From NCBI GenBank assembly GCA_027578915.1, contig JANBTT010000010.1:163809-227808 (forward strand): a stretch of 64,000 nt of DNA, given 5' to 3'. This DNA is from Coemansia sp. RSA 1200 (taxonomy: Eukaryota > Kickxellomycota > Kickxellomycetes > Kickxellales > Kickxellaceae). Under the pieces are notes generated by a model. That model was not told where the DNA came from and searched no databases. It saw only the letters and a program-made list of their open reading frames with translations. A program made the position numbers and the translations under genes. Below are positions 1 through 9,743 of the stretch, piece by piece; positions within the stretch are counted from its first letter, which is position 1; every line of letters starts with the position of its first letter.

Positions 1-1896
1 ACCCGCCTCCCGATTCGCATATATTTTTCTGTTTTACTGTTGTTGTTGATATAATCTGTACCAAATCAAAATTACACCCCTTGAACGTTTTTTTTTTACT
101 TCTTCCTGTTGCACCGAGTAAAAATCCATCTCATTTATTTTTATTCATTTATTTGAGCAAAAGGCTTTTCTCCAGATGCGAGGAACACGAGACACCTAGT
201 CCAACAATGAAGCTTGGTTTTGAAGCAAAGTAAAAAAAGGATTGGCATGAATGAATTTCTCTCACACAGTGTTTTCTATCGATTGGCAAACGACAGATAG
301 GAAAGTGGTCAGTTTTTCTTGTTTTTTATCTTCGGCTTATTATGCGGAGCAGTAGAAATGAGCATTACCTGTTAGAAAAAATTGAAGCAGCATCATGTGA
401 CGATCCGCAATTTTAGTCTATCTTTTTTGGTTGTTCATTATATGCGGTAGTAAATAGCAAATACCTGTTTCCTTCATACCGCTCTATATTGAATATAAAA
501 CCTGTCCAGTGAAATATTGTGTCAGTCACGTTGTAATGGATATGAGCAGCATGATGCGGGTGTTTATCGGGATTCCCCTTTCATTCATTCCCTGCTAATT
601 AATTCCCGTACAAATGAGGAAGGAATAAAAGAGCCGCAATAAGGAGGGAAGCTCATGCTACTAGATTTGCTTTTTATTCGTTTTTTGTTATCATATAAGG
701 GAAACAGAAAATTAGCACGAGTTTCCTTCCATTCCATCCCGTCCCGAAATGAAAAAGAGGGAGTAAAAGTGCATGCATTTTTTGGTGCATATTTTTTTCG
801 TTTATTTAGTCCATGGAATTGACCGCAATGTGAGAACAGAAAAAATATAAACAAAAAGCAAAACGAATGGATTTACATAAACAAAATTTTGTTTTGCTGG
901 AATGTTTCGTCACATTACAGAATGATATCCTTTTTCCTACTTTTTATTATTCATTTAGATTTTTTTTTAGCTACTGGGTAAAAAAATAATTGGAGACAAC
1001 CATTACATAGGAAAATAAAAAACAACGAGAATTCATTTTTTGCATGGTCATATCAGCCTTATTTCCCCCACCTTCCATTTATCTGTGGAAAGGAGAGAAG
1101 AAAACAGAGAAGAGGCGCAGTTCACATACATTTTTCATTATTAGTACATGTTATTCCACTTGTTATTTATTCAATCGAAACTGGTAGGTGGTGGTGGACT
1201 CTTCTCATATCCGCGCATTTTTGCATGGAATATGATTGTTCTCATTGTTTATTAGGTGGCGATTTCGCCCAAAATGGAAAACAGATGAAAGCAAGGAAGT
1301 AGCGGCATGTAGATGTAATAATAATATTTTTTTTAGCTGCCGTAGCATATATTCCATAAAAATAAGAGGTAAGAAGGGGGATGTCAAAACACCCGGTAAC
1401 TTGTACCTACCCATCTACCTTTGCTGCTGCAACTCATCTAGCATACCCCCTATTTTGTTGTTGTTGTTGTTGTTTTTGTTTCTAATCCACCTTGCATGCT
1501 TGGAACTGACTGGATGGGCTGGCAAAAAACTATGGACTTTCCTTTCTTTCTTTCCATACTTGGTGCAGCGCATATGTCCATGTCATTCATTCACTTTTTT
1601 CTCCTTTCTTTCTACTTGCTAGTTCTCTCCTCCTTTGTTGTTGTTAATTTCCAGAGTATAAAACCCGGAAACAGTTTCCTCTCCCTTTCCTCCTTCATTC
1701 CTTCCTCGTCTTTATAAAAGAAACCAAGACACAACCCCTTCTAAAAGCATTTCTTTTATAATAAAACACCGTTGATATTTAAAAAAAAGTACCTGTTATT
1801 TGTCCTTTCCGCCACAGTTCACCTTAAACTCTAAATCTCTAATTTGTGCCCCCCTTTTTTCACTCCCTCACTTTTACACTAAGGCAAAGCAGAGAA
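1..1896. other. non-coding AT-rich region upstream of hexosaminidase
   Basis: No supportable gene is visible. The stretch is rich in A/T homopolymers, with a short GTT repeat near 1455-1471, and contains only short low-complexity open frames. The right end must include the promoter and 5' leader of the downstream GH20 gene. Confidence 0.6.
1657..1720 (+). promoter_or_regulatory. candidate TATA elements for the GH20 gene
   Basis: Two TATAAAA-type motifs, at 1657-1663 and 1713-1720, lie about 240 and 180 bases before the start codon at 1897, within a pyrimidine-rich leader. Their position fits a core promoter, but no transcript start can be seen from sequence alone. Confidence 0.3.
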
Positions 1897-3540
1897 ATGA
1901 GGATCACTACTGCCATCGTGGGTCTTCTGGCCACAACCATCCTTCCATCCGCTCTAGCAGTGTGGCCGCTGCCACACACGATGGAGCAAGGGAGCTCCAA
2001 CACACAGGCATACTGGATCAACATCAATGTGCAGGGCAAGAGGAGCAGCGGCATCGTGAACAACGCGGTGAACCGGTACCGGGACATCATCAACAAGGAG
2101 AGCTTTGTGGCGCCGGTTGACTATAACCGCGGGATTCTCAAGACCAGCGGGAGTCTGCAGGGACTCGTGGTGAGTGTGGAAAGCAGCGACGAGACGCTGG
2201 GCATCGGAACCGACGAATCGTACACGCTCGATGTGCCAGTCAAGGGCCAGGCCACGCTGAAGGCCAAAACCCCGTATGGCGCGCTACGCGGACTCGAGAC
2301 GTTCTCGCAGCTGGTGACATCCAACGGCGACTCGAAGGTCATTGCCAACACGCCCATCCATATCGAGGACGCGCCGCTGTACACGCATCGCGGTATTTCG
2401 TTCGACACCGCAAGGAACTTCTACTCGGTGGAGTCGCTTTTCCGCACCCTGGATGCAATGGCGTACAACAAGATGAATGTGTTCCATTGGCATATCGTCG
2501 ATGCGCAGTCGTGGCCCGTGGAAAGCAAGACGTTCCCCGAGCTGACGAAGAAGGGCGCGTACAGTGCGAAGCAGACGTACAGTTACAGCGATGTCAAGCG
2601 CGTCATCGAGTACGCCAGACAGCGCGGGATCCGCGTGATTCCCGAGTTCGATGTGCCCGGCCACACGTACATCGTCGGCCTGGTCAAGCCCGAGCTGATG
2701 AGCTGTCTCAACAAACAGCCCAACTGGGACAAGTACGCCGCCGAGCCGCCCAGCGGCCAGCTCAACATTGCCAAACCCGAGTCGATTGACTTCACCAACA
2801 AGATCATCGACGAGTACACTAAGCTGTTCACCGACTCTGTCTTCCATCTGGGAGGCGACGAGGTTAACCGCAACTGCTGGGCCGAGGATCCCGATGTGCA
2901 GGCGTATCTTGCGGCGCATCCAGGCGAAGATGTCGAGTCGTTGCTGGTCAACTACTACACGAAGGTCCACGACCATCTGGAAACTACCGGCAAGTACGCG
3001 TATACGTGGGAGGAGACGCTGTTCCACTCCGACTACGTTCCCAGCACAAACAACACCATTCTGCAGGTCTGGATCGACCAGGAGTCCGTGCAGAAGGCGC
3101 TTGCCAAGGGCTACCGCGTTGTATCGTCAAGCTACGACTCGTACTACCTGGACTGCGGCCACGGTGCCTGGCTCTCCAACTGGGACGGCAACTCGTGGTG
3201 CGATCCATTCAAGACTTGGATGCACGTCTACAACTATGACGTCGCCGCCAATGTCACCGACCCCGCACAGAAAAAGCTCATTATGGGCACTGAAGTTGCC
3301 ATCTGGTCCGAGCAGACCGATGAGACCGTCATTGACCAGCGCATCTGGCCCAGGGCCGCCGCAATGGCCGAGACCGCTTGGTCCGGGAAGTCCGATGCCA
3401 GCGGCAACGTCCGCACCACCGCCGAGGTCGCCTCGCGTCTCCATGAGCAGCGCTTCCGCATGGTTGGCCGCGGAATCAACGCCGAACCCATGCAGCCGCT
3501 GTGGTGTGCACGCAACCCCGGCGCATGCAACCTTCCCTGA
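1897..3540 (+). CDS. secreted beta-N-acetylhexosaminidase (GH20)
   Basis: 547-residue glycoside hydrolase family 20 enzyme that removes terminal GlcNAc/GalNAc from chitin oligomers and glycans. The start at 1897 is the first true ATG of the frame and opens a signal peptide (residues 1-21, ending ALA before VWPLP). The WPLP motif and the GH20b-like N-terminal domain precede the TIM barrel, which shows HRGISFDTARNF, FHWHIVDAQSWP and EFDVPGHT. The catalytic Asp-Glu pair D321-E322 lies in HLGGDEVN. The C-terminal tryptophan-rich substrate pocket (WSEQTDE, WPRAAAMAETAWS) is complete. The gene has a single exon and ends 125 bases from the convergent Arb2-domain gene. Length and motifs match fungal NAG1/HEX1 enzymes, which act in wall turnover and chitin scavenging. 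That role is inferred from the family. Confidence 0.95.
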   Translation: MRITTAIVGLLATTILPSALAVWPLPHTMEQGSSNTQAYWININVQGKRSSGIVNNAVNRYRDIINKESFVAPVDYNRGILKTSGSLQGLVVSVESSDETLGIGTDESYTLDVPVKGQATLKAKTPYGALRGLETFSQLVTSNGDSKVIANTPIHIEDAPLYTHRGISFDTARNFYSVESLFRTLDAMAYNKMNVFHWHIVDAQSWPVESKTFPELTKKGAYSAKQTYSYSDVKRVIEYARQRGIRVIPEFDVPGHTYIVGLVKPELMSCLNKQPNWDKYAAEPPSGQLNIAKPESIDFTNKIIDEYTKLFTDSVFHLGGDEVNRNCWAEDPDVQAYLAAHPGEDVESLLVNYYTKVHDHLETTGKYAYTWEETLFHSDYVPSTNNTILQVWIDQESVQKALAKGYRVVSSSYDSYYLDCGHGAWLSNWDGNSWCDPFKTWMHVYNYDVAANVTDPAQKKLIMGTEVAIWSEQTDETVIDQRIWPRAAAMAETAWSGKSDASGNVRTTAEVASRLHEQRFRMVGRGINAEPMQPLWCARNPGACNLP

Positions 3541-3665
3541 ATAAATAGAGGAACGTGTTAATCCTCCCGGCAGCTGGCTCTTCCTTTTCCTCTTTCTTCT
3601 CTCTGATCTTGTCTTTCTAGTATAACAAACCAAACAAAACAAACGATGTGCCTTATTCTTCTGCT

Positions 3666-4802
3666 CTACTCCCACCCAACGTACCCGTCCTCACCAGATG
3701 GCTTGATCTTGTACGTGTTCTGAATGAACTGCACGTCATCCAGCCCCTGTGCGCTGCTGCCAAAGTCATGATCAAGATCAAGATCATCGCCATCATCGTC
3801 TGGCCTCGATTCGGGGATCCCCGTGACCGGACCGCGTCTGAAACTGCTTTCGACATAGTCCAGCAGCTCGTCCATGCACAGCGCTGCCGTGAGCTCCCGA
3901 AACTCGCTGTCGTTGGCAACCTCCACAACTGCGCATCCGAGCCGCTCGCTAAACACAATTGCCGTACTGCTACTCCCACCACCACCACTGGTGGCAGTGG
4001 TAGTGGTGGGCTCCCACTGCTTTGCGCACCTTCCCAGCCAGGTGATTGCGCCAGACGTGAGCATGAACGTCGAGTGGATCGAATCAATAAAAGCAACGCA
4101 CACGACCTTTGCGGTAAACCTCGCAAAGTCGTACTTTAGCAAATCAACACTCGCGGTACCCGCAGACCCATGCAGAACAAACGCAACGCTCTGGGCCACA
4201 GAGTCACGTATAATGTGTGTCCATACGTACCCGACATGCTCGTTTGGCGTCTCACTCCCACGAATCGGTATGCTTCGCCCCGTGTAACTATTGAACGTCT
4301 CTGACACCCCGTCCGGCGCCACGATGTTTTCGTTTGGATTAAGCAAAACCACGCCAAACCCACGCTTTTCGCACTCGCGGATGTACTCGATAACGCTTCC
4401 TTTGTTCAATCCGCATTTGACCAGCACGTTCCACCCCCACACCGCCGCAAAGTTCCCGTGGCCTGTTACGAGCACCACAAGATGTTTCTTCGAAAGCGCC
4501 CCCCTTGTCGCGTATATCGTGCAGTGCGGTTGGTTGGCGTCTGGCACTGCAATCGGCTGCATCCCAAGCCCGCTGCTGTTCGCTGTTATTATGTTGTACA
4601 CTTCGCGTGATGCTGCCTGGACCAACGATTCGTACACCTCCTTGCACCGCTTCTTGTCCTTTCCCGGCTGGTTGTATGTGTACACTTCGCCTGTGGTTTT
4701 GCTAACGAGGTCCCCGCTGTCCATATCAAACTCATATCCAAGCTCTGCCAATGTGTGCCGAACATGGGGTTCCTGCTCCGGTTTCTTTGGTCTGATAAAC
4801 AT
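3666..4802 (-). CDS. Arb2/FAM172-domain protein
   Basis: 378-residue protein resembling the Arb2-domain family (fission yeast Arb2, animal FAM172A). The N-terminal third has LAELGYEFDMDSGDLV followed by a short linker. The middle forms an alpha/beta-hydrolase-like fold: a hydrophobic strand at LVVLVTGHGNFAAVW, a segment GVVLLNPNENIV, a HIIRDSVAQSVAFVLHGSAG stretch with a serine in a nucleophile-elbow-like position, and VVCVAFIDSIHST. A Thr/Gly/Ser-rich insert (about residues 265-282) and an Asp-rich tail (PDDDGDDLDLDHD) follow. In S. pombe, Arb2 is an Argonaute-binding chaperone subunit in heterochromatic siRNA maturation, and animal FAM172A is linked to Ago2 and splicing. Whether either role applies here is inference. 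Single exon, convergent with the GH20 gene. Confidence 0.75.
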   Translation of the reverse strand: MFIRPKKPEQEPHVRHTLAELGYEFDMDSGDLVSKTTGEVYTYNQPGKDKKRCKEVYESLVQAASREVYNIITANSSGLGMQPIAVPDANQPHCTIYATRGALSKKHLVVLVTGHGNFAAVWGWNVLVKCGLNKGSVIEYIRECEKRGFGVVLLNPNENIVAPDGVSETFNSYTGRSIPIRGSETPNEHVGYVWTHIIRDSVAQSVAFVLHGSAGTASVDLLKYDFARFTAKVVCVAFIDSIHSTFMLTSGAITWLGRCAKQWEPTTTTATSGGGGSSSTAIVFSERLGCAVVEVANDSEFRELTAALCMDELLDYVESSFRRGPVTGIPESRPDDDGDDLDLDHDFGSSAQGLDDVQFIQNTYKIKPSGEDGYVGWE

Positions 4803-5017
4803 TCTTTATATTTCTTGTAGTAAATGAGAAAACCAAAAAAAGTAAATAAAATAAGAGGAAAAGAAGAGATGGAAGGAAAGAGAACGGGTAAAAAAGCGAG
4901 AGACACATTCCATCATAGCAGACAACAAAAGCAACAACAACAACAACACTTGGTTGCGAGAGTGATTGAATGCTATGTTTGATGCAACAGACCCTAATTC
5001 TATATTGTATGAGTTAT

Positions 5018-6298
5018 TCACTGATCATTGGCGACGGACTGGGACTGGGGAGACACACGACACACAATGGAACCGTCCTCATTGCCGAACCAGGCCTCGG
5101 AGGCCAATCCGCAGAAAATGCCAACCTCAATGACACCCGGGATCATCTTGATCGCCCGTTCAACCGCTGGTGCCCGATATATCCTGCCCACCGAGACATC
5201 GAGGATAAAGTTCCCGTTATCGGTGACAACAGGACCAGCCTTACGCACCGCCTGGCGCAGCTCTGCAACCGGATGCGCAAACTCGAATGCCGGCCCTGTT
5301 TTGGGTGATGGTTCGGGAACCATGCGTTCGAGCTGCCGCTTGACTGTGCGCCACCCGAGCGGCGATACTTCGACCGGTATGCCCTTGTGCCACTTTTCGC
5401 CCAGCGTCGTAGAGTCCTTGCGGTAATCGGCAATTAGCACAAGTTTTCTTGATGCGTTGGCAACCAGTTTTTCGCGCAAATGTGCTCCGCCTCCGCTCTT
5501 GATTGCATTGAGATCGGAATCGACCTACACAAAAGAAACATAAAAAATTACGGCGTGGTTCCGAAAAATCAAACTGGATTCATTTTTAAAATCACAAATA
5601 ATAATCTTTGCCTTCGCGCACTGACCACGTTTCTTCTTTGCTTGGTAGCGGATGAACCCGGGAATTATCGCACCTGCTACCAAACAGAGATGCATTCATT
5701 GATGTGTCACATAAACACTTTTTTTCTTGTGAAGGGGTTTCCCAACCCCAAGTGTCGGGATATTTTTTCCTAAGGAGATAAAAAAAACTTTTTTTTGGTT
5801 CGCTTGCATCTGCAAAAAAAATTTAGATACATTACCTCGTCTGCACCATCAATGGTGACATTGACCGATGCAAATGAATCAGTTCCAGGATCGAGCTCCG
5901 GAAGGCTACAGAAAGAAACAACCACAACAAACAGGGGAGTGTCAAGTTAGTATACGATACCCCCGCTTCTTAGGCCAGTCGAACTCAGCTGTCACATTCT
6001 CTCGATCCATCCTCCGAAAAAAGAGAAGTCCTTAGTCAGCTTACTCGTCCAGATCCACAGCGGTTAACCCGGCCTCAATAATCAATTGTTTTGACTGGAA
6101 ACTGGTGGGCACGCACAGAAGCCGGGGATGGAGCTTGTTCTGTCTCTTAAGCTCAACCAATCTCTCGGTCGCATACACAACGGTTGATCCGCTTCCGATG
6201 CCCAGCACACGGACGCTGGAATCAACGTGCTTGTCAACGGCGGCAAATGCCGCACTGCGTTTGGACTGCTCGACAAGGCTTTGCGAAGACGAACTCAT
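5018..6298 (-). CDS. RKI1: ribose-5-phosphate isomerase (three exons)
   Basis: Interconverts ribose-5-phosphate and ribulose-5-phosphate in the pentose phosphate pathway. I read three exons: 6045-6298, 5836-5905 and 5018-5524. The donors are GTAAGC and GTAATG, and the acceptors are TAG. The phases agree (2, then 0), giving 276 residues. Exon 1 has the substrate-binding LGIGSGSTVVYATERL. The 23-codon middle exon supplies PELDPGTDS and ends in TIDGADE, and exon 3 continues VDSDLNAIKSGGGAHLREK. Family members usually read KGGGG or KGRGG at that loop, so the first glycine is serine here. The tail VTDNGNFILDVSVG and PGVIEVGIFCGLA match the C-terminal domain of type A isomerases. The two introns are 130 and 311 nt. 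Confidence 0.93.
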
Positions 6299-7105
6299 TT
6301 CTGTACAGGCGTTGAAAAAGAATAGAAATAAAAAAGGATAGTGATGAAATAAAGCAAAAAAATAGCAAAGGTGACAAGGAAAAAAAAGAGCCGCCGAGTG
6401 TTACTACCCTACTCATTTTTTTCTCCGCCTTTCCTTTTTATTTCTTGCGACTTGCAAGTCGCAATTTTGGAAAAAAAAAAAAAAAAGATGCATCTTGGCG
6501 AAGCTTGTGTTCTCTTCGTGGCGCCTGTGACCATTCTTTCACCTGATTAGCCTTTTCAGATTATGCGTGGACTTTTCCTGGAGCTCAAATGTGTGGTTGC
6601 GGTTTTCACCTCTTTCCGTTGAGCTGACAGCTCAGCAGCTCGGCAGTTAGAATCGTGGTTCGGGTGATTGCATGCTGCTAAAGAACAACAATACCACCGT
6701 GTTTTTATAAACAAGCTTCAGTCGTTGTTTCTTCTTTTATTCGCTTCTGTAACGCAGTCTGCATTTCTCTTTCTGTACTTTCAAGGTTTCCAATTTGTTT
6801 CTCACTTTAGCTATCCGCCTAATCATCACCTTTGTTGTTGTTATTGTTGTTTATTTCTTTTTCTGTTTCAGTTAATGACATTGCGATAGGCGTGCATTAT
6901 AAACCACAGCAACAACAAACAACAAAAGAAAGGAAGCAAGAAAGCCAGACATTATTTTTTGTTCGCTACTTTTATAATACGTACCAATTTTCCGTGTTTG
7001 TTACCCATTCCGTTTTACGAGACAACGGGGCAAGCAGGTGTATGCAACAAGAGGAAAAGGAGCCCGGCCTTTAGTTCGTTCCCTTCCTGCAATCCCCACC
7101 AACAA
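6299..7105. other. divergent intergenic region
   Basis: Shared upstream region of the isomerase (minus strand) and the dynein light intermediate chain (plus strand). It contains a poly-A tract around 6472-6486 and pyrimidine-rich stretches. No gene is seen. Confidence 0.5.
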
Positions 7106-9634
7106 ATGAGCTCACATCTACTAGGCGGACAAGGCACTGCGACTGCGCAGACAGGCACGGGCGATGATGAAGAAAGACCCAATCTGTGGGAAACGGTGCT
7201 GAAGGAGGCCAGCTCGTCAAAGGCAGTTGGTACGAAAAACGTGCTTATACTGGGCGATTCCAATAGCGGCAAAACGGGGGTGATGACGCATCTTTTCCAG
7301 GCATCGCTGCGCCCGCAGTTCGGGAATGGCCAGGACTCGTTGCCGCCAACAACAGCATCCATGTCAATGGGACTAAGCGGCGGACTTAATGAGCCGGTCC
7401 CTGATATTGATTCGACTGCGGTATCGCTGAGCCAACACGATCTGGCGCTCTCTTACTCGTACATGGATGTACGCGATGAGGAAAACGAGGAACTAGTAGC
7501 CAGACTGGGCATATACCAGCTGGCGTCAGATAAAACAACCGATTGCGAGTTGCTCAAGTTTGTGCTGGACGCAAGGTCCTTCCCGGACTCTGCTGCCGTC
7601 ATCGTGCTCGACTGGTCCAAGCCCTGGAGGTTTGTAAAGTCGCTGCTGCGCTGGCTGAATGTGCTTAACAGAGCCGTCGATATGGTTAAGGAAGACGCCG
7701 GCGGCCGCGAGATCACATCGCAAAGAGGTCCTGGCGGCTGGACTCTGGGCAAGGCTACGGTTGATGAGTGTCGTGAGCGGCTGGAACGGTTTCTGCAGGA
7801 GTACTCGGAATTACCCGATTCTACGTCAATGGCAGAGTCTGCCGCTGACACCAAACGCAGCGCGACATTGTCGGCTGAGACTGTAGGGAAGGGGCCAGGT
7901 GGCGCAGGCAGCACCAGTGTGGCTGCCAATGTGCTTCTACCGCTGGGCAAAGGTGTTCTTGAAAACAATCTGGGAATCCCTCTGGTTGTTGTGTGCACAA
8001 AGTCTGACGCAATGGGTGCTATTGAGCGCGAGCGTGGATTCAAGGAGGAAGCGTTTGATTATATCCAGCAGATACTGCGTGCTGTCTGTCTGCGGTTCGG
8101 CGCAGCCCTTATCTATACGTCGACACACAACCCAAAGACATTCTCGACACTCTACCACTACCTTGTCCACAGACTGCTCACTAGGCCCAGGACCATTGCT
8201 GCGGCTGGTGCGGACACAGAACATATGGATATCGACGAGGTGCCTGGCGAGGCGGCAAAACAGATGGGGATTGCTAATGGCAATGGAGCTATTGGCGGTA
8301 GACAGTACCCAGAAAAAAGAGATGGCGGCAGGTCCAGATCGGGCTCGTCTGCGGTTCCCGAACCAGCTGGCGCGAATGCGGGTGTCTCGCCAAACAAAGC
8401 AGGAGCCGCAACGCAGCCAGTCGGCACATACCCGTTCCGCGTGCGCGCCAACGTGGTTGATCGTGACGTTGTTTTCGTTCCTGCTGGCTGGGATTCTGTT
8501 GCAAAGATTGGCTTTTTGCGCGAACCATTCGATGTTGGCGCAATCCAGGAGGCCTGGAATGTTGATGAAGAGAGGTACCGGGAAATTGTCAACCGTGCGG
8601 TATACGATGCTACAGCGTCTGTCTCGGCCGATGCAGCCGGCAACGGGGGCTACAGGGACGAAGATGTTGACATGCGCATCACTGTCGATAGCAGCAACAG
8701 TCTTCTGCTGATGTTTGGAGAGACCGTGGCGGCCCCGAAACAGCGGTCTGGTGCGGATGTCGATGGCGGAAGTGCGGTGGCGGTGGCCGTGGCTGCTGCT
8801 GGCATGGCCAACGAGGTTGTCGTTGAGAACGAGCATGCCTTCTTTGAGCGCTTGTTTGTCGAACAGCAGGAGCAGATGGCCATCGAGGGCGAGGAGGCCA
8901 GCGACCTGGGTGCCGGGCACCAGAACGACGCATACGCTGACAGTCGTTTGCGGATGGGCGGCAGTTCGTCTAACAAGCTCGTGTCCAGTCTTCTGCGCAG
9001 CGTCCATAATGCGGAGTCTTCGCTGTCTACGGTGAGCGATGTGGCAGATGCTGCTGGCGGAAACCTCTCTGACGATGGAGCGGGAGGAGGAGCGGGAGGA
9101 GACGATGTCGACAGACATGATACTACTGGAAACGGCATGGGTGCTTCCTCCGCCCAAAGACTGCCCCCAATGGGTCACCCGAATCCATCGGCCTCGTTCC
9201 ACTCGCGAATGAACAGCTCCGACAGCACGGGAGGCTCGCTGGGACGCTCGGCAGGCGCTCGCGTCGCACACCGCCAGCAAGTCCAGTCAAGCCAAACAGT
9301 AGCATCCTCTGCTGCCATCGACCAGTCGGTGCCTGCTGCAGGCTCCATGCGCCGCCAACTCACGCTTAGCTCTGCTGGCGCTGAAAAGGGATCTGGTGCT
9401 CAAAAGGATGCTGGAAACACAAACGAGGATCTAACCAGCTTCTTCCACAACCTTCTTGGGCGCAAGGGTGGTGCTGCGCTGTCTAGCACCAGCTCAACGG
9501 GGAAAAGCTCTCCGCAGCAGTCGGCTCGGTCGCTTGGCGGAAGCCAGTCGCGCGCATCCAGTGCTTCTAATGCCAGGGACATTCAGGCGGATCTTGAGCG
9601 TCTGAAAGCACAGGTAAAACGCGGCAAAGAGTAG
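7106..9634 (+). CDS. cytoplasmic dynein 1 light intermediate chain
   Basis: 842-residue homolog of the dynein light intermediate chain, which binds the dynein heavy chain and cargo adaptors. The first ATG of the frame, at 7106, is used. The N-terminal Ras-like GTPase-type domain starts with RPNLWETVLKEASSSK and carries the P-loop GDSNSGKT at residues 50-57. Next come SYSYMDVRDEENEELVARL, where a functional GTPase would have its switch region, and a family-typical VIVLDWSKPWRFVKSLLRWL. The segment NNLGIPLVVVCTKSDAM fits the guanine-recognition position (TKSD), and PAGWDSVAKIGFLRE is also characteristic. The C-terminal 300 residues are Gly/Ser/Ala-rich and low-complexity, except for a final helix (ARDIQADLERLKAQVKR) in the region where adaptor-binding helices occur. 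Single exon. Confidence 0.92.
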   Translation: MSSHLLGGQGTATAQTGTGDDEERPNLWETVLKEASSSKAVGTKNVLILGDSNSGKTGVMTHLFQASLRPQFGNGQDSLPPTTASMSMGLSGGLNEPVPDIDSTAVSLSQHDLALSYSYMDVRDEENEELVARLGIYQLASDKTTDCELLKFVLDARSFPDSAAVIVLDWSKPWRFVKSLLRWLNVLNRAVDMVKEDAGGREITSQRGPGGWTLGKATVDECRERLERFLQEYSELPDSTSMAESAADTKRSATLSAETVGKGPGGAGSTSVAANVLLPLGKGVLENNLGIPLVVVCTKSDAMGAIERERGFKEEAFDYIQQILRAVCLRFGAALIYTSTHNPKTFSTLYHYLVHRLLTRPRTIAAAGADTEHMDIDEVPGEAAKQMGIANGNGAIGGRQYPEKRDGGRSRSGSSAVPEPAGANAGVSPNKAGAATQPVGTYPFRVRANVVDRDVVFVPAGWDSVAKIGFLREPFDVGAIQEAWNVDEERYREIVNRAVYDATASVSADAAGNGGYRDEDVDMRITVDSSNSLLLMFGETVAAPKQRSGADVDGGSAVAVAVAAAGMANEVVVENEHAFFERLFVEQQEQMAIEGEEASDLGAGHQNDAYADSRLRMGGSSSNKLVSSLLRSVHNAESSLSTVSDVADAAGGNLSDDGAGGGAGGDDVDRHDTTGNGMGASSAQRLPPMGHPNPSASFHSRMNSSDSTGGSLGRSAGARVAHRQQVQSSQTVASSAAIDQSVPAAGSMRRQLTLSSAGAEKGSGAQKDAGNTNEDLTSFFHNLLGRKGGAALSSTSSTGKSSPQQSARSLGGSQSRASSASNARDIQADLERLKAQVKRGKE

Positions 9635-9645
9635 CAAGCAAATGG

Positions 9646-9657
9646 TGGGGGGGGGGG
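9646..9657. repeat. poly-G tract after the dynein gene
   Basis: An uninterrupted run of G residues begins 11 bases after the TAG stop. It is probably part of the 3' UTR. Confidence 0.7.
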
Positions 9658-9743
9658 TAAGGATTGAGTTTTGTTTCTTCGTTTATTTCTTACCTAAAAA
9701 TACAAGTTTCCAAAAAAGCCTTCTTCTTTCTTTCTTTTACGCT

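Noticed and set aside
2284..3027. 247-codon antisense frame within the GH20 gene
   Set aside because: It overlaps the catalytic domain of the hexosaminidase, with no family match and no start context.
5480..5773. 97-codon open frame in the second intron of the ribose-5-phosphate isomerase gene
   Set aside because: It falls inside a well-supported intron on the opposite strand and has no domain.
7937..9280. 447-codon open frame antisense to the dynein light intermediate chain
   Set aside because: It lies fully inside a well-supported gene, has no recognisable domain and a Cys/His/Arg-rich composition. It is a by-product of codon bias in the real gene.
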